Origin: an uncultured Collinsella sp.
Lineage (GTDB): Bacteria; Actinomycetota; Coriobacteriia; Coriobacteriales; Coriobacteriaceae
DNA: 64,000 bases
Direction: 5' to 3'
NCBI GenBank assembly: GCA_900544135.1
Contig: UQTU01000005.1
Coordinates: 1 to 64,000, forward strand
A program made the position numbers and the translations under genes. Shown piece after piece: positions 32,645-40,613 of this stretch. A model generated the notes under the pieces. That model was not told the DNA's origin. It made no database searches and was given only the letters and a program-made list of their open reading frames with translations. Positions within the stretch are counted from its first letter, which is position 1. Every line of letters begins with the position of its first letter.

Positions 32645-34348
32645 ATGTATCAGGGAGTCAACGCTTCCGAGGGCATCGGTATCGGCACCGTCATGGTCGC
32701 CGTCGATCCCGACTTGACGTTTGAGCCGCACGAGGTTGCTGATTCGGCAGCAGAGAAGGAGCGCTATCAGTCCGCTCTTTCGGTCTTCTGCGAGAAGACC
32801 CAGGCTCAGGCCGACCACATGAAGGAGACGGTGGGCGAGGCCGAGGCCGAGATCATGAGCGGACACATTGTCCTGGCTCAGGACCCGGGCATGGCCGACG
32901 CCATCAACGCCGCCATTGACGGCGGTACCTGCGCCGAGCAGGCGCTCATGGACACCTCGACCATGTTCGAGAACATGTTCCTGTCCATGGACGACGAGAT
33001 GTTCCGTCTGCGCGCGGCCGACATCGCCGACATCCGCACCGGTATTCTGGCCGAGCTGCTGGGCAAGGAGGTCGTCGACCTCTCCGTCCTGCCCGAGAAC
33101 ACCGTCGTTGTCGTGCACGACCTCACGCCGTCCATGACCGCCACGATCGATAAGGCCCACGTTGCCGGTATCGTCACCGAGACCGGTGGCCGCACGTCGC
33201 ACTCCGCGATCATTGCGCGTGCCCTCGAGATCCCGGCTGTCCTTTCGGTTTCCAACAGCTGCACCGCGCTGCGCAACGGTATGACCGTCGTCGTCGACGG
33301 TGGCAAGGGTATCGTCGAGGCCGATCCCGACGAGGAGACGCTCGCTGCCTACACCGCCAAGGCCGAGGCCTTCGCTGCCGAGAAGGCAGCCCTCGAGGCC
33401 TTCCGTGGCAAGCCGTCCGTGACTGCCGATGGCATCAAGAAGATCATCGCCTGCAACATCGGTAACCCCGATGACGTGCCCAACGCGCTCGATCACGACG
33501 CCGAGGCCATCGGTCTGTTCCGCTCCGAGTTCCTGTTCATGGACTCTGCCGAGCTTCCTTCCGAGGAGGAGCAGTTCAACGCCTACCGTAAGGTCGCCAG
33601 CGCGCTCAAGGGTGCTCCGGTCATCATCCGTACGCTCGATGTGGGTGGCGACAAGGAGATTCCGTATCTGCATATGGTCAAGGAAGACAACCCCTTCATG
33701 GGCTTCCGCGCCGTGCGTTACTGCCTGGCCAATCCCGACCAGTACAAGGTCCAGCTCCGCGCTCTGCTGCGCGCTAGCGCCTTCGGTGACGTCAAGATTA
33801 TGATCCCGCTCGTCACCTGCGTCGAGGAGGTCTTGGCTGTCAAGGAGCTCGTCGAGCAGTGCAAGGCCGAGCTGACCGAAGAGGGTCGCAAGTTCAACGA
33901 GAACATCGAGGTCGGCATCATGGTCGAGACGCCCGCCGCTTCGCTGCTCGCAGACCGTCTTGCCGAGGTTGCCGACTTCTTCTCCATCGGCACCAACGAC
34001 CTGATCGGCTACACCATGTGCGCCGACCGTGGCAACGACACCATCTCCAACCTGTACCAGGTGTACTATCCCGCCGTGCTCCGCTCGCTCAAGAACATCA
34101 TCGAGAGCGGCGTGAAGGCCGGCATCATGGTCGGTATGTGCGGCGAGGCCGCTGCCGATCCGCTGCTCGAGCCGCTGCTGATCAGCTGGGGCCTGGAGGA
34201 GTTCTCGATGAGCGCTCCGTCGATCCTGCGCGCCCGCAAGACCATCAGCCAGTGGACCAAGGCCGAGTGCGACGAGCTCGCCGAGAAGGCGCTCGCCTGC
34301 AACACCGCCGCCGAGGTCAAGGCACTGCTCGAGTCCGCAGCTCGCTAA
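32645..34348 (+). CDS. ptsI: Phosphoenolpyruvate-protein phosphotransferase (enzyme I)
   Basis: The 567-residue enzyme I transfers phosphate from PEP to HPr. It has the N-terminal HPr-binding domain, the phospho-histidine in GGRTSHSAII (His186), the PEP-binding barrel with RTLDVGGDKEI, GIMVETPAA and SIGTNDLIGY, and the catalytic cysteine in GMCGEAA (Cys499). Start choice: ATG 32645 gives YQGVNASEGIGIG, matching the usual start of the family, with AGGA six bases upstream. An ATG two codons earlier is possible. Confidence 0.95.
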   Translation: MYQGVNASEGIGIGTVMVAVDPDLTFEPHEVADSAAEKERYQSALSVFCEKTQAQADHMKETVGEAEAEIMSGHIVLAQDPGMADAINAAIDGGTCAEQALMDTSTMFENMFLSMDDEMFRLRAADIADIRTGILAELLGKEVVDLSVLPENTVVVVHDLTPSMTATIDKAHVAGIVTETGGRTSHSAIIARALEIPAVLSVSNSCTALRNGMTVVVDGGKGIVEADPDEETLAAYTAKAEAFAAEKAALEAFRGKPSVTADGIKKIIACNIGNPDDVPNALDHDAEAIGLFRSEFLFMDSAELPSEEEQFNAYRKVASALKGAPVIIRTLDVGGDKEIPYLHMVKEDNPFMGFRAVRYCLANPDQYKVQLRALLRASAFGDVKIMIPLVTCVEEVLAVKELVEQCKAELTEEGRKFNENIEVGIMVETPAASLLADRLAEVADFFSIGTNDLIGYTMCADRGNDTISNLYQVYYPAVLRSLKNIIESGVKAGIMVGMCGEAAADPLLEPLLISWGLEEFSMSAPSILRARKTISQWTKAECDELAEKALACNTAAEVKALLESAAR

Positions 34349-34365
34349 TTTGGTATCAGAGGTAA

Positions 34366-34395
34366 CCGCGTGGTTGGAATGGGCCGGCCACGCGG
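34366..34395. other. Hairpin between ptsI and the first PfkB gene
   Basis: CCGCGTGG and CCACGCGG form an eight-bp stem over 14 bases. No T-tract follows. It may be an mRNA processing or stability element within a ptsI-pfkB transcript. Confidence 0.35.
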
Positions 34396-34422
34396 CCCTC
34401 ACATATACAGGGGGTACTGTAA

Positions 34423-35355
34423 ATGTTCTACACGCTAACCGCTAACCCGGCTGTCGACATGACGGTTTCGAGCTCTCCGCTCGAGCCCGACGAGAACGTC
34501 CGCACCGGCTCGGCCAGCTACACGGCTAACGGCAAGGGCCTCGACGTGTCCTTCGCCTTTAAGAAGATGGGCGTCGACACCGTCGCGCTCGGCTTCTTCG
34601 CCGGCTTCACGGGCAAGTTCATCGTCGAGGAGGTCATGAACCTGGGTTGCCTCTGCCGCCCGGTCTGGACCGACGGTATCACGCGCATTAACACCTACGT
34701 CAACGATGGCCAGCACGAGTACGGCATCCTGAACCCGGGTGCTCCGATCACGCCGCAGCACCAGGAGGAGCTCTACAACATCCTGGACACCGCGGGCGAT
34801 CTCGAGTGCCTGATCGTTTCCGGCTCCGTTCCTCCCAAAGCTACGCCTGACTTCCTGGCTAAGGTCATGGAGCACGCTCAGGCTCGTGGCGCCGACGTCG
34901 TCCTGGACCTGTCCTCCGACAAGCTCAAGGAGCTCGCTCACAAGAAGCCTCTGCTCATCAAGCCGAACCATCACGAGATGAAGGCCATCTTCGGCGTGCC
35001 GGTCGACACCGACGACGAGGTCCGCGTTGCCATGAAGATGGCTCACGACGCTGGCGTTCAGAACGTGCTGCTCACCCGTGGTAGCCGCGGCGACGCTTAC
35101 TTCTCCAACGGCGAGGACATCTGGTACGCCAAGCGTGAGTTCAACATCAAGCTGGTTTCTTCCGTCTGCGCCGGCGACTGCACCCTCGCTGCGTTCCTGC
35201 ACAAGTGGTACAGGGATCGCGACAACGTCGAGGAGGCCATGAAGCTCGCTATGGCCACCGGCGCCAACGTTGCCGAGTCTGTCGGCATCGGCGACTTCGG
35301 TCACGTCGACGAGTACAGCAAGCGCGTTGCTGTCCGCAAGCTCGATCGTCAGTAA
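34423..35355 (+). CDS. PfkB-family hexose-phosphate kinase, copy 1 (1-phosphofructokinase-like)
   Basis: The 310-residue ribokinase-fold kinase resembles FruK/LacC. It shows TANPAVD at the N terminus, the sugar-binding GKG segment, SGSVPP, KPNHHEM and the C-terminal catalytic signature VCAGDCTLA (Asp252, the general base). The family's GKGxN asparagine at residue 41 is Asp here (GKGLDVS), whereas the second copy keeps Asn. Near fruA the expected reaction is fructose 1-phosphate to fructose 1,6-bisphosphate, but the changed residue could alter substrate. A terminator follows. Confidence 0.85.
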   Translation: MFYTLTANPAVDMTVSSSPLEPDENVRTGSASYTANGKGLDVSFAFKKMGVDTVALGFFAGFTGKFIVEEVMNLGCLCRPVWTDGITRINTYVNDGQHEYGILNPGAPITPQHQEELYNILDTAGDLECLIVSGSVPPKATPDFLAKVMEHAQARGADVVLDLSSDKLKELAHKKPLLIKPNHHEMKAIFGVPVDTDDEVRVAMKMAHDAGVQNVLLTRGSRGDAYFSNGEDIWYAKREFNIKLVSSVCAGDCTLAAFLHKWYRDRDNVEEAMKLAMATGANVAESVGIGDFGHVDEYSKRVAVRKLDRQ

Positions 35356-35383
35356 TCGAAACGCGACATATTCGTGCGCATGT

Positions 35384-35414
35384 GGCGCCCCGGTTTCGGC
35401 TGGGGCGCCTTTTT
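35384..35414 (+). terminator. Intrinsic terminator after PfkB copy 1
   Basis: An eight-bp stem (GGCGCCCC / GGGGCGCC) with a ten-base loop is followed by five T. Confidence 0.9.
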
Positions 35415-35543
35415 GTTCCGCCACGGGGGAGAGGTGTCCCGCCGTGCTTCATCGCTTCCACACCGTTCGCCGAGTTGTCCTAGCCTTTTACCGATGCGTG
35501 GAATATACTTTCATTAACACGTTGCTTCGTGAAAGGAACATTC

Positions 35544-36476
35544 ATGATTTACACGCTCACTGCAAATCCCGCCATTGACTACAACATCGCCTGCGACGGC
35601 CTTACTGCCAATACCGTCACGCGTACCCGCAATGCCGTCTACACGCCCAACGGCAAGGGCCTCAACGTCTCGTTTACGCTTGACCACTATGGTGTCGACA
35701 CCACGATCCTGGGTTTCTTCGCCGGCTTCTCGGGTGAGTTTATCGTTAAGGGCGCCGAGGCCCTGGGCGTGCCCGTCAAGCCCGTGTGGACCGACGGTAT
35801 TACGCGCGTCAATGTGTTCCTCAACGCCGGTCCCGACACCGAGTACAACATGGTCAATGCCGGTGCCGCCATCAATGAGGCCAACGAGCAGGAGATGTTT
35901 GAACTTATCGATTCGCTCGATGACATGACCTGCCTGGTCATCAGCGGCTCGCTGCCTCCCAACACTTCCGAGGGCTTCTTGGCCGAGGTCCTGCGCCGTG
36001 TCAAGGCCAAGGGGGCCGAGTTCGTCCTCGACATCTCGAGCCATCAGCTGGCAGACCTCATTGCTCTGGAGCCACTGCTGATCAAGCCCAATGACGACGA
36101 GCTGCTTGACATCTTTGGCATCAAGGTGAGCGGTGGCGACGACGAGTCCGTCAAGGGCGCTATGGCCGAGCTGCACGCCAAGGGCGCCAAGAACGTGCTG
36201 CTGACCCTTGGTGGCGCCGGTGCGTACTTCTCCAACGGCGAGCATATCTGGTTTGCCAACCGCACCTTCGACGTCAAGCTGCTGTCGACTGTGTGCGCCG
36301 GCGATTCCTCGCTCGCTGCCTTCCTGTCCGTGTGGCACGACGCCCCCGAGCGCGTCGAGGACGCCCTGCGCCTTTCGATGGCCACTGGCGCCAACGTGGT
36401 CGAGTGCCCCGGTCTGGGTGATTTTGCCAAGGTGGACGAATATAAGAAGCACATCGAGGTTCGCCAGGTCTGCTAG
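35544..36476 (+). CDS. PfkB-family hexose-phosphate kinase, copy 2 (1-phosphofructokinase-like)
   Basis: The 310-residue paralogue of the preceding gene shares TANPAID, GFFAGFSGEFIV, WTDGITRVN, SGSLPP and VCAGDSSLAA with it at matching positions. It keeps the canonical asparagine (GKGLNVS, Asn41), so it is the better candidate for a standard 1-phosphofructokinase or tagatose-6-phosphate kinase. The ATG at 35544 follows GAAAGGAA; a GTG five codons earlier is possible. It has its own terminator, and the spacing of 188 bases with an intervening terminator suggests separate transcription from copy 1. Confidence 0.87.
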   Translation: MIYTLTANPAIDYNIACDGLTANTVTRTRNAVYTPNGKGLNVSFTLDHYGVDTTILGFFAGFSGEFIVKGAEALGVPVKPVWTDGITRVNVFLNAGPDTEYNMVNAGAAINEANEQEMFELIDSLDDMTCLVISGSLPPNTSEGFLAEVLRRVKAKGAEFVLDISSHQLADLIALEPLLIKPNDDELLDIFGIKVSGGDDESVKGAMAELHAKGAKNVLLTLGGAGAYFSNGEHIWFANRTFDVKLLSTVCAGDSSLAAFLSVWHDAPERVEDALRLSMATGANVVECPGLGDFAKVDEYKKHIEVRQVC

Positions 36477-36510
36477 TTCCGGCACCTTGTCTGAATAGTT
36501 TGATTATTTC

Positions 36511-36543
36511 GCATCCGTCTTAGACTAGGACGGATGCGTTTTT
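36511..36543 (+). terminator. Intrinsic terminator after PfkB copy 2
   Basis: GCATCCGTC and GACGGATGC form a nine-bp stem with a nine-base loop, followed by GTTTTTGTTT. Confidence 0.88.
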
Positions 36544-36580
36544 GTTTATCGGACTTGCGTGTGCAGTGGAGGCTGTTTCT

Positions 36581-36589
36581 TGCTAGACT
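36581..36589 (+). promoter_or_regulatory. Candidate extended -10 promoter of cca
   Basis: TGCTAGACT fits an extended -10 and lies 52 bases ahead of the cca ATG. A TTGCGT upstream is too far (23 bases) to be a normal -35. Confidence 0.35.
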
Positions 36590-36640
36590 TCTTGCAGACG
36601 CAATCGATAGCCAATTTGATAGTCGCAGGAGGCCATAGGC

Positions 36641-38035
36641 ATGTGCAATGTTTCGCTCAACGGTACTCAACCGTCCGATGCGTCCCTGCGCGTCCTGCGC
36701 GCGCTTGAGGCGGCTGGTCTTGAGGCTTGGTACGTGGGCGGTTGGGTGCGCGACGCCCTGATGGGGTACCCCAGCCACGATGTTGATATGTGCTGTAGCG
36801 GCCTGTGGCAGGAGTCCAAAGCGGCGCTCGAGGCCGCCGGCATCGCGGTTGTGGAGTCGGGCATTAAATTTGGCGGAATCACGGCTATTTCCGATGGCGA
36901 GCGTATCGAGGTCACCACGTACCGTCTGGATGGCTTTTACACCGATGGTCGCCATCCCCAGAGTGTGGAGCGTGCCGCCTCGCTCGAGGACGATCTGGCG
37001 CGCCGCGACTTTACCGTCAATGCCATGGCCTGGCATCCCGAGCGCGGGCTTGTCGACCGCTACGACGGCCAGGGTGACTTGGAGCGCAAGCTGATTCGCG
37101 CTGTCGGCGATCCCAAGCGTCGCTTTAACGAGGACGCCCTGCGCATGCTGCGTGCGGTGCGCTTTGCCTGCCGTCTGGACTTTATGATTGAGCCCGAGAC
37201 CAAGCGTGCGCTTGCCGAGTGCGCGCCGCTGCTCGAAGCCGTGGCGCGTGAGCGTGTGGGTATTGAGCTCGAGGGCATTCTTTCGACCGGTCATGGGGGA
37301 GACGCGATGCTCCGCTATCCCGAGCTCATCTGCGCCGCCGTGCCCGAGTTGGCAGCGGGTCGCGGGTTTGATCAGCGCAGTGTCTATCATGCGTTTAACG
37401 TCTACGTGCATATCGCCCGTGTGCTGACGGTGGCGGGGGAGCTCGCGCTGTGTGACGGCGTCGCGCCCTCGTCGAGCCTTATGTGGGCGGCGTTTTTGCA
37501 CGATGTGTCCAAGCCCGAGTGCTTCACGGTCGATCACGCCGGCAGCGGACACTTCTACGGTCATCCCGAGCTCGGCGCCAAGAAGGCGCGCGTCATTATG
37601 GATCGCCTGGCCCTCTCGCACGACTTGGTGCGCGACGTGTGCCTGCTCATCAAATACCATGACAAGCCGCTGCGCCCCGAGCGCTCCTGCCTGCTCAATA
37701 TGATGCGCGCGCTTTCGGGTGAGGGCGTCGACACGGCCCGCCTGATTGACGAGCTCATGGACCTTAAGCGTGCCGACACACTTGGCAAGGCCCCGTCGTG
37801 CTTCTATTATGTTGAGACGATTGAGGAGATGCGCGCGCTGGCGCACGAGCTGCTGAAGGCAGGGGAGCCCTATACGCTCAAGATGCTCGCCATCAACGGC
37901 GGCGACCTGATCCGTGCCGGAGTCAAGCCCGGGCCGGAACTGGGTCAGCTTCTCAACTCCGCCCTCGACGCCGTGATCGAAGACAACATTCCCAACGATC
38001 GCGAAGCTCTTTTGGTTCATCTCAACTTGAATTAG
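36641..38035 (+). CDS. cca: CCA tRNA nucleotidyltransferase / poly(A) polymerase family
   Basis: The 464-residue class II nucleotidyltransferase builds or repairs tRNA CCA ends. The palm signature GGWVRDALMG with the catalytic acids in SHDVDM is present, followed by RRDFTVNAMA and the RNA-binding RRFNEDALRMLRAVRFACR. The C-terminal half has an HD-type region (FLHDVSKPECF, KYHDKPL), seen in many Gram-positive Cca proteins. Strict CCA addition versus a split A- or CC-adding role cannot be judged without alignment. An AGGAGG site precedes the ATG. Confidence 0.92.
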   Translation: MCNVSLNGTQPSDASLRVLRALEAAGLEAWYVGGWVRDALMGYPSHDVDMCCSGLWQESKAALEAAGIAVVESGIKFGGITAISDGERIEVTTYRLDGFYTDGRHPQSVERAASLEDDLARRDFTVNAMAWHPERGLVDRYDGQGDLERKLIRAVGDPKRRFNEDALRMLRAVRFACRLDFMIEPETKRALAECAPLLEAVARERVGIELEGILSTGHGGDAMLRYPELICAAVPELAAGRGFDQRSVYHAFNVYVHIARVLTVAGELALCDGVAPSSSLMWAAFLHDVSKPECFTVDHAGSGHFYGHPELGAKKARVIMDRLALSHDLVRDVCLLIKYHDKPLRPERSCLLNMMRALSGEGVDTARLIDELMDLKRADTLGKAPSCFYYVETIEEMRALAHELLKAGEPYTLKMLAINGGDLIRAGVKPGPELGQLLNSALDAVIEDNIPNDREALLVHLNLN

Positions 38036-38065
38036 CTACCAAGTTTACCTGCGTATTCCATAACC

Positions 38066-38084
38066 TGCCGACAATTTTTCGGCA
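38066..38084 (+). terminator. Weak hairpin after cca
   Basis: TGCCGA and TCGGCA pair across a seven-base loop of mostly T. The tail is AT-rich but short. Confidence 0.35.
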
Positions 38085-38099
38085 ATTTGGAATTTCTTC

Positions 38100-38128
38100 T
38101 TGCGCTGACGTTTTTTGTCCCGTAATAT
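38100..38128 (+). promoter_or_regulatory. tRNA-Glu promoter
   Basis: TTGCGC (38100-38105) and TAATAT (38123-38128) are exactly 17 bases apart, about 35 bases ahead of the tRNA. Confidence 0.6.
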
Positions 38129-38162
38129 ATTTCCTCGCAGCACGGCAGTGCAGATGTCATGT

Positions 38163-38239
38163 GGCCCGTTCGTCTAGCGGTTTAGGACGCCGCCCTCTCA
38201 AGGCGGAGATCACCAGTTCGAATCTGGTACGGGCTACCA
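38163..38239 (+). tRNA. tRNA-Glu (anticodon CTC)
   Basis: A full cloverleaf can be drawn: acceptor GGCCCGT / ACGGGCT with encoded CCA, D arm GTCT..GGAC, anticodon stem CCGCC / GGCGG around CTCTCAA (anticodon CTC), and T arm ACCAG-TTCGAAT-CTGGT. The sequence is typical of bacterial tRNA-Glu. It reads GAG codons, the frequent Glu codon in this GC-rich genome. Its own promoter and terminator flank it. Confidence 0.95.
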
Positions 38240-38249
38240 CGCATCTGAT

Positions 38250-38281
38250 ACCCGGACTTCCTATGGAAGGCCGGGTTTTTT
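38250..38281 (+). terminator. Intrinsic terminator after tRNA-Glu
   Basis: ACCCGGACTTCC pairs imperfectly with GGAAGGCCGGGT across three bases, then six T. Confidence 0.88.
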
Positions 38282-38389
38282 ATTTTCAAACAACCGTCTG
38301 CAATTCCCGTTTGAACCAGAGCTTTGCGTTCTGCCTATGGCCCTTACGGGTACAATATCCAACATATTATGACTGTTAGAAGGAGTCTC

Positions 38390-39697
38390 ATGACGGAGTC
38401 CTCTCAGCATACGTCTAAGCCCCAGGTCGAGGTTGAGGCCTCGGGCGGAGATGACAATATGAGCGCACGCCGCGGCGCCATCTTTATCGGCGTCGTGCTG
38501 GTAGGTTATATCGTCTATCTGGTGGTAACCGGGCAGATGGGGCAGTTCTGGGCCGCTATGTCGAGCGTCCAGGCGTCATGGCTCGTTGTCGCGTGTCTTT
38601 GCATGTTCATGTACCTGTTCTTTGGCATTGTGGCCTATGCGATCGCCGTCTGGCTCGATCCCAATTCGCCCGTCGGCATCCGCGACCTGATCTCGGTCGA
38701 GGCGAGTGGCATCTTCTTTGGTAACCTGACGCCCATGATGATGGGCTCCACCCCGGCTCAAATCTATCGCCTGACCAAGGCCGGCCAAAACGTGGGCGAG
38801 GCCGGCGCCACGCAATTCACGCGTTTTATCGTGTACCAGTTTGGCCTCGTTGCCTGGGGCGCTATCCTACTGCTTGCTCGCATGCCGTTTTTTGCCGAGC
38901 GCTATGGCGACATGACGTTGCTGTGCGTCTTTAGCTTTGGTGGGCACTGCTGCATCTTGCTGGGCATCTTCGCCGTCGCGCTCATGCCTAAGACCGTCAC
39001 GCGCGTCGCCCATTGCATCATCAATTGGCTTGAGCGCATTGGTGTCTCGGCCACTAAGATCGAGGGATGGCGCACGTTTGTCGATGGCGAGATCTACTCC
39101 TTCTCCGAGAAGTTCAAGCTTTCAGCCGGACATTTTTCTTCCATGCTGCTCACGGTGGTCATCACCATGCTGCAACTCGCGTTTTTCTATCTGGTGCCGT
39201 ATTTCCTGATGCTTGCCTTTGGCCACCACGAGGTCGACTTTTTCTCGGTCATGGCCGCGAGCGCCTTTGTCCAGCTGCTGAGCTCTGCGGTCCCCCTGCC
39301 CGGTGGAACTGGTGGCGCTGAGGGCGGCTTTGCATTGTTCTTGGGTCATTTCTTTGGGTCGGCTTCGACCGCCGGCTATCTGCTGTGGCGCCTCATTACG
39401 TTTATTGCGCCGACCATTTTGGCTGCGCCCCTGCTGGGACTTAAGAGCGCCCACAACGAGAGCATCCATGCGCGCTGGGATCGTGTGATGCGCAAGCTCG
39501 GCCGCACGCCTCAGACGCCCTCTGCGCCCACTATGCCGCACCCCACGAATGCTGTTACCGTTGATCCCAAGAAGCGCGCTCAGAAGGCTTCTGGGACCGC
39601 TAAGCCGGCTCATAAAGCCTATGTGCGCCAGACAGGCGATGGTATTCGCGTATCTCCGTCGGCACTCAATAAGAAGAAGCATCCCAAGTCGCAGTAG
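38390..39697 (+). CDS. Lysylphosphatidylglycerol synthase TM-domain-like (flippase-like) membrane protein
   Basis: The 435-residue protein has an acidic N terminus followed by about eight membrane segments with the UPF0104/LPG_synthase_TM pattern (GNLTPMMMGSTPAQIYRL, SSAVPLPGGTGGAEGGFALF). The soluble lysyl-transferase half of MprF is absent, so it probably moves or senses a lipid or polyprenyl-linked sugar and does not aminoacylate it. The ATG at 38390 follows AAGGAG. The C-terminal tail of about 90 residues is basic and Pro/Lys-rich. A TetR regulator gene follows in the same direction, separated by a candidate operator. Confidence 0.82.
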   Translation: MTESSQHTSKPQVEVEASGGDDNMSARRGAIFIGVVLVGYIVYLVVTGQMGQFWAAMSSVQASWLVVACLCMFMYLFFGIVAYAIAVWLDPNSPVGIRDLISVEASGIFFGNLTPMMMGSTPAQIYRLTKAGQNVGEAGATQFTRFIVYQFGLVAWGAILLLARMPFFAERYGDMTLLCVFSFGGHCCILLGIFAVALMPKTVTRVAHCIINWLERIGVSATKIEGWRTFVDGEIYSFSEKFKLSAGHFSSMLLTVVITMLQLAFFYLVPYFLMLAFGHHEVDFFSVMAASAFVQLLSSAVPLPGGTGGAEGGFALFLGHFFGSASTAGYLLWRLITFIAPTILAAPLLGLKSAHNESIHARWDRVMRKLGRTPQTPSAPTMPHPTNAVTVDPKKRAQKASGTAKPAHKAYVRQTGDGIRVSPSALNKKKHPKSQ

Positions 39698-39746
39698 GGC
39701 AGTCGTGCGTTCTTCATGATGCGGGGCATATTTGTGCTGTATGGGG

Positions 39747-39770
39747 GATAATCCTCTTACGTAGATTATC
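39747..39770. promoter_or_regulatory. Candidate TetR operator
   Basis: GATAATC (39747-39753) and GATTATC (39764-39770) are perfect inverted repeats with a 10-base spacer, 44 bases ahead of the tetR-type start. Position and symmetry fit autoregulation by the TetR protein. Confidence 0.45.
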
Positions 39771-39813
39771 TCTCATCTGTTGATGAATGCTTGCATATCG
39801 AAGGGACATGCCC

Positions 39814-40425
39814 ATGGCAACCAGCAAACCGCGTCTTGATCGTCGCATCATTCGCAGCCGTAATGCCATCCTTTCGGCTTTCGAGCGCCTGCTCATGGAA
39901 AAGCCGCTGGCAGACATTACGGTGAGTGCCATCGCGCGCGAGGCCAATGTCGACCGCAAGACCTTTTACGTTCACTTTGGTACGGTTGACGGCCTGCTCG
40001 ATGCCATTGCCGTCGATGTGGTGGAGATGATTGTCGACTCGGTCGAGAAAACGCTTGCTTCTATGGACGGTGACACCAGCGAGCGCGCTCTTGGCGCGGC
40101 GGCGACCTTCTTTAAAACCGTTAATGAGGCACTGTGCAACAACTTAGTGCTCAATCGTCAGCTGATCGAGAATATTCCGCTCGATGATTTCATGGCTCGT
40201 CTTCGTGCGCCGCTCGAACATGAGATTGCCGAGCGCGATCTGCTGCCCCAAGGTCTCAAGGACGAGATGTTCGACTACTATCTGGCGTTTTTGCTGTCGG
40301 GTATTATCGGTATCTATCGCACGTGGGCACTGTCTGACGGCTCGGTTCCTATCGAGCGCGTCTCTGAGGTCGCCAACGACCTGACTCTTAATGGCCTGTC
40401 GAGTCTGGAATCTCGCTTGGAATAG
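39814..40425 (+). CDS. TetR/AcrR-family transcriptional regulator
   Basis: The 203-residue protein has a TetR_N DNA-binding domain in residues about 12-60 (ITVSAIAREANVDRKTFYVHFG) and a helical ligand domain with the TetR_C_7-like pattern (NLVLNRQLIENIPLDDFM). The ligand is unknown. The ATG at 39814 is chosen since AAGGGA then lies seven bases upstream. An ATG at 39808 would be too close to that site. It converges on the radical SAM gene and may also control it or the upstream membrane protein. Confidence 0.88.
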   Translation: MATSKPRLDRRIIRSRNAILSAFERLLMEKPLADITVSAIAREANVDRKTFYVHFGTVDGLLDAIAVDVVEMIVDSVEKTLASMDGDTSERALGAAATFFKTVNEALCNNLVLNRQLIENIPLDDFMARLRAPLEHEIAERDLLPQGLKDEMFDYYLAFLLSGIIGIYRTWALSDGSVPIERVSEVANDLTLNGLSSLESRLE

Positions 40426-40449
40426 CATTGATAATTCAACAACTTAAAG

Positions 40450-40518
40450 AAGCTGCGGTGGAATAGGGATCGTTTTGGCTATTGGAAGGCCGTTCTGGTC
40501 CCTATTTCACCGCAACTT
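40450..40518. repeat. REP-like palindrome, copy 2
   Basis: AAGCTGCGGTGGAATAGGGA (40450-40469) and TCCCTATTTCACCGCAACTT (40499-40518) are inverse with two mismatches around a 29-base loop. The arms match copy 1 at 31805-31877. Confidence 0.75.
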
Positions 40519-40541
40519 AGTAAAACTGTTTTGATGGTAAG

Positions 40542-40587
40542 GCGGAGCAGCCTCGAAGATGAGCCTCGAGACTGCTCCGCTTCATTT
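40542..40587. terminator. Terminator between the convergent tetR-type and radical SAM genes
   Basis: GCGGAGCAG and CTGCTCCGC enclose 21 bases that contain a second short pairing. T-rich sequence lies on the plus side. It can serve both genes. Confidence 0.65.
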
Positions 40588-40613
40588 CTGAGCGTTTGTC
40601 ATGTAGGGCAGAA

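Noticed and set aside
36473..38020. A 515-codon minus-strand frame opposite cca
   Set aside because: The plus strand holds the full Cca signature set with a good ribosome site. The opposite frame runs through the terminator and has no recognisable domain.
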